Shown here piece by piece: positions 62,316 through 64,000 of a stretch of 64,000 nucleotides of DNA. The position numbers and the translations under genes are program-made. Positions within the stretch are counted from its first letter, which is position 1; the number at the start of each line of letters is the position of its first letter. Source of the stretch: Balanoglossus misakiensis (lineage: Eukaryota > Hemichordata); contig CM082589.2 in assembly GCA_040954595.2 (NCBI GenBank), positions 4,340,001 through 4,404,000 of the forward strand, given 5' to 3'. The notes beneath the pieces are model-generated. The model did not search any database and was not told where the DNA came from. It saw only the letters and a list, made by a program, of their open reading frames with translations.

Positions 62316-64000
62316 CTTTCCGGACGGGCTTGCGTTGAGCGATCAGCATGTTGATGTTGTTTTCCTCGGCGAGTTTTTCCTCTCAGGTGACTAGCCCCCA
62401 CACACATTTACGGTGTAATCTTACAGCGGCGTCTCCCCATGACTCGTTCCCCTACTCCTGTTTCTCAACACTTTCTTGTGCTTTGTGTTGCCCTGAACGT
62501 TTCCAATTTGCCCGGCGGCTCTCGACCACCTAGGCGGGCGAATAAAGACAACCACCTTCGGATTCCGACGCACTCATCATATCAAGTCGAACGGATTTGA
62601 CTCGATGACAACTGATTTTGAGCGCGCAGAACACACAGTCGGTGACAACAATCGTATTTGATGCGAAGCAAAATTCTTCAAAGTCGAAACATGCACAGAT
62701 ACGGGCCAGTTTTACTCTATTTTGAGGTACATTTGCGGCAGTAGTCTGGGGGGTCCGCGAGCTGCATTTCAAAGGCGATCATTAATGCGGACGTCAGACG
62801 CCGGAACAAAAGCTGGGCAGGCGAATAATATTGGTAGCAACCAATCAACACCATTCTTATTTGCAATTAAGCTCCATTCACATGTCTCGCGAAATTCCAT
62901 CGGGCGTTAATCTCAAGAAGAAAACATCACTACACTTGCCCGAGGTGGCCCGAAAGACTCGTTTTACGCGGTGCCAAACAGACCGTGTTGTCAGAAACGC
63001 CTTGACTTTGTTTTTGGAACATGTGAAAAACAGCTTGGTGTAAACTGCGCCTCGAGTGGCGGTGGAGTGGCCGCAATTGTCACCGATCGATCGGGGGAAT
63101 GGTGGCGATTCCAATCGGGTGCCATGTCAACCGCGCTATGCGTTTGCGTACGGTTCAACTGCACTTAGCAATTGATCATGCAGAATTCAGTCCATAAAAC
63201 TCAACATGGTCAGTCGTTGATAAAGCGCCCCTGTTTGTCAGTGGTACACAAAACCCCCAACTAAATGGTTTGTTTTCACCATTCTAAATAATCAAAAGAT
63301 GTTTTGGAGGTCACGTCGCGAAAGCCGCCGTAATCTTTCAGCGACAAATGAATACACCACGACGTTCAAAGAAACCGGGGTGAATTCATAAATATCATAA
63401 AGGCCGCGGGCAGCACATTTCTTGAACCGCTTTTCGACCTTCAGATACGAACAAATACCAATATATAAATACAATAAATACACGGTAGACTGCCGCATCC
63501 GATGTAGGTGACCTATTTACGACGTCTTGTCGAACCGTTGTTTGTCACTAACATCATACATCGATCATCACGGTACTCATGTACCGTCAATAATTTGCTG
63601 TAAACTTGATAAACAAAACAATCAGTTGTACCCGAATTGGCGTGTATTAAGTAGGGGTTCCCGTCGCAAAGTACATGCATGTACATTGAAACTGGATGGT
63701 AAAATTAAATATAGATCGCATTGCCTCTGATCGAAGTAAATATTAAACATTCTGTGCGGTCGGTCCATCCACATGCCCTGTCTATAGTGCCATAGAGTTA
63801 TGGCTTTGAGCCGAATAGTTCCATGATTGTACGCTCCCATGTACTGCCTGTATGTACAGGTATACTAACACGGTGATTATAAGGATTTAGAACCGTCGGT
63901 GGCTAGGGCTTTTAAAACGGATGTGAAAAGTCGTAAAAGCCGAGCCGCCGATTGACGGCGCCGGGGCATGAAAGGCGGACGATTACATCATATAGAGGCG
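62316..64000. other. 5' flank of the 61-62 kb gene and unassigned sequence to the window end
   Basis: The first few hundred bases are probably 5' UTR and promoter of the minus-strand gene. No exon, RNA gene or repeat can be supported in the rest. The last 120 bp become GC-richer, but nothing is recognisable. Confidence 0.45.

Overview
The window looks like nuclear DNA of an invertebrate animal. Genes are split by short introns (mostly 100-2,500 bp) with canonical GT/AG boundaries, UTRs are long and AT-rich, microsatellites are common, and the recognisable proteins are animal orthologues (PREB/SEC12, PPP1R42, eIF3i, TMEM234, SLC16-like, cytosolic sulfotransferase). A DED-NACHT immune-type receptor and the TMEM234-EIF3I gene pair, which I recall as neighbours in human too, fit an invertebrate deuterostome such as amphioxus or a hemichordate. 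That assignment is inference; the sequence alone does not fix the species. All exon coordinates were worked out by eye from splice signals and reading-phase continuity.

Layout. 1-0.44 kb: terminal exon of an unidentified gene (+). 3.6-6.7 kb: complete eight-exon PREB/SEC12 (-). 6.8-15.3 kb: a near-perfect palindrome with arms of about 4.25 kb and a 26-bp spacer. Each arm carries an intact five-exon copy of one gene for a 499-residue proline-rich, basic, probably disordered protein of unknown function, and the copies are transcribed away from the centre. 15.2-15.6 kb: weak exon candidates (-). 17.0-22.7 kb: PPP1R42 (+). 22.7-31 kb: gene-poor, with two isolated exon candidates and a tRNA-Val(UAC) at 28.5 kb (-). 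31.0-34.6 kb: a cytosolic sulfotransferase-like gene whose catalytic-site residues are substituted. 36.4-37.4 kb: a class A GPCR with NRY in place of DRY (-). 38.5-41.5 kb: an SLC16-type transporter (+). 41.9-44.7 kb: EIF3I (-), head to head with TMEM234 at 45.3-46.3 kb (+) across about 550 bp. 47.6-51.5 kb: a DED-NACHT NLR-like protein (-). 52.8-57.2 kb: three tandem genes for small secreted eight-cysteine proteins (-). 61.1-62.3 kb: an intronless coding region for a disordered protein with an RVxF-type PP1-docking motif (-).

The genes do not form one pathway. Housekeeping genes (PREB in COPII budding, EIF3I in translation initiation) sit among fast-evolving or lineage-specific genes (the palindromic pair, the NLR, the secreted triplet, the altered sulfotransferase). 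The most unusual structures are the gene-bearing palindrome, the sulfotransferase with a His-to-Cys change at the catalytic position, and the secreted family that I could not assign to any known family.
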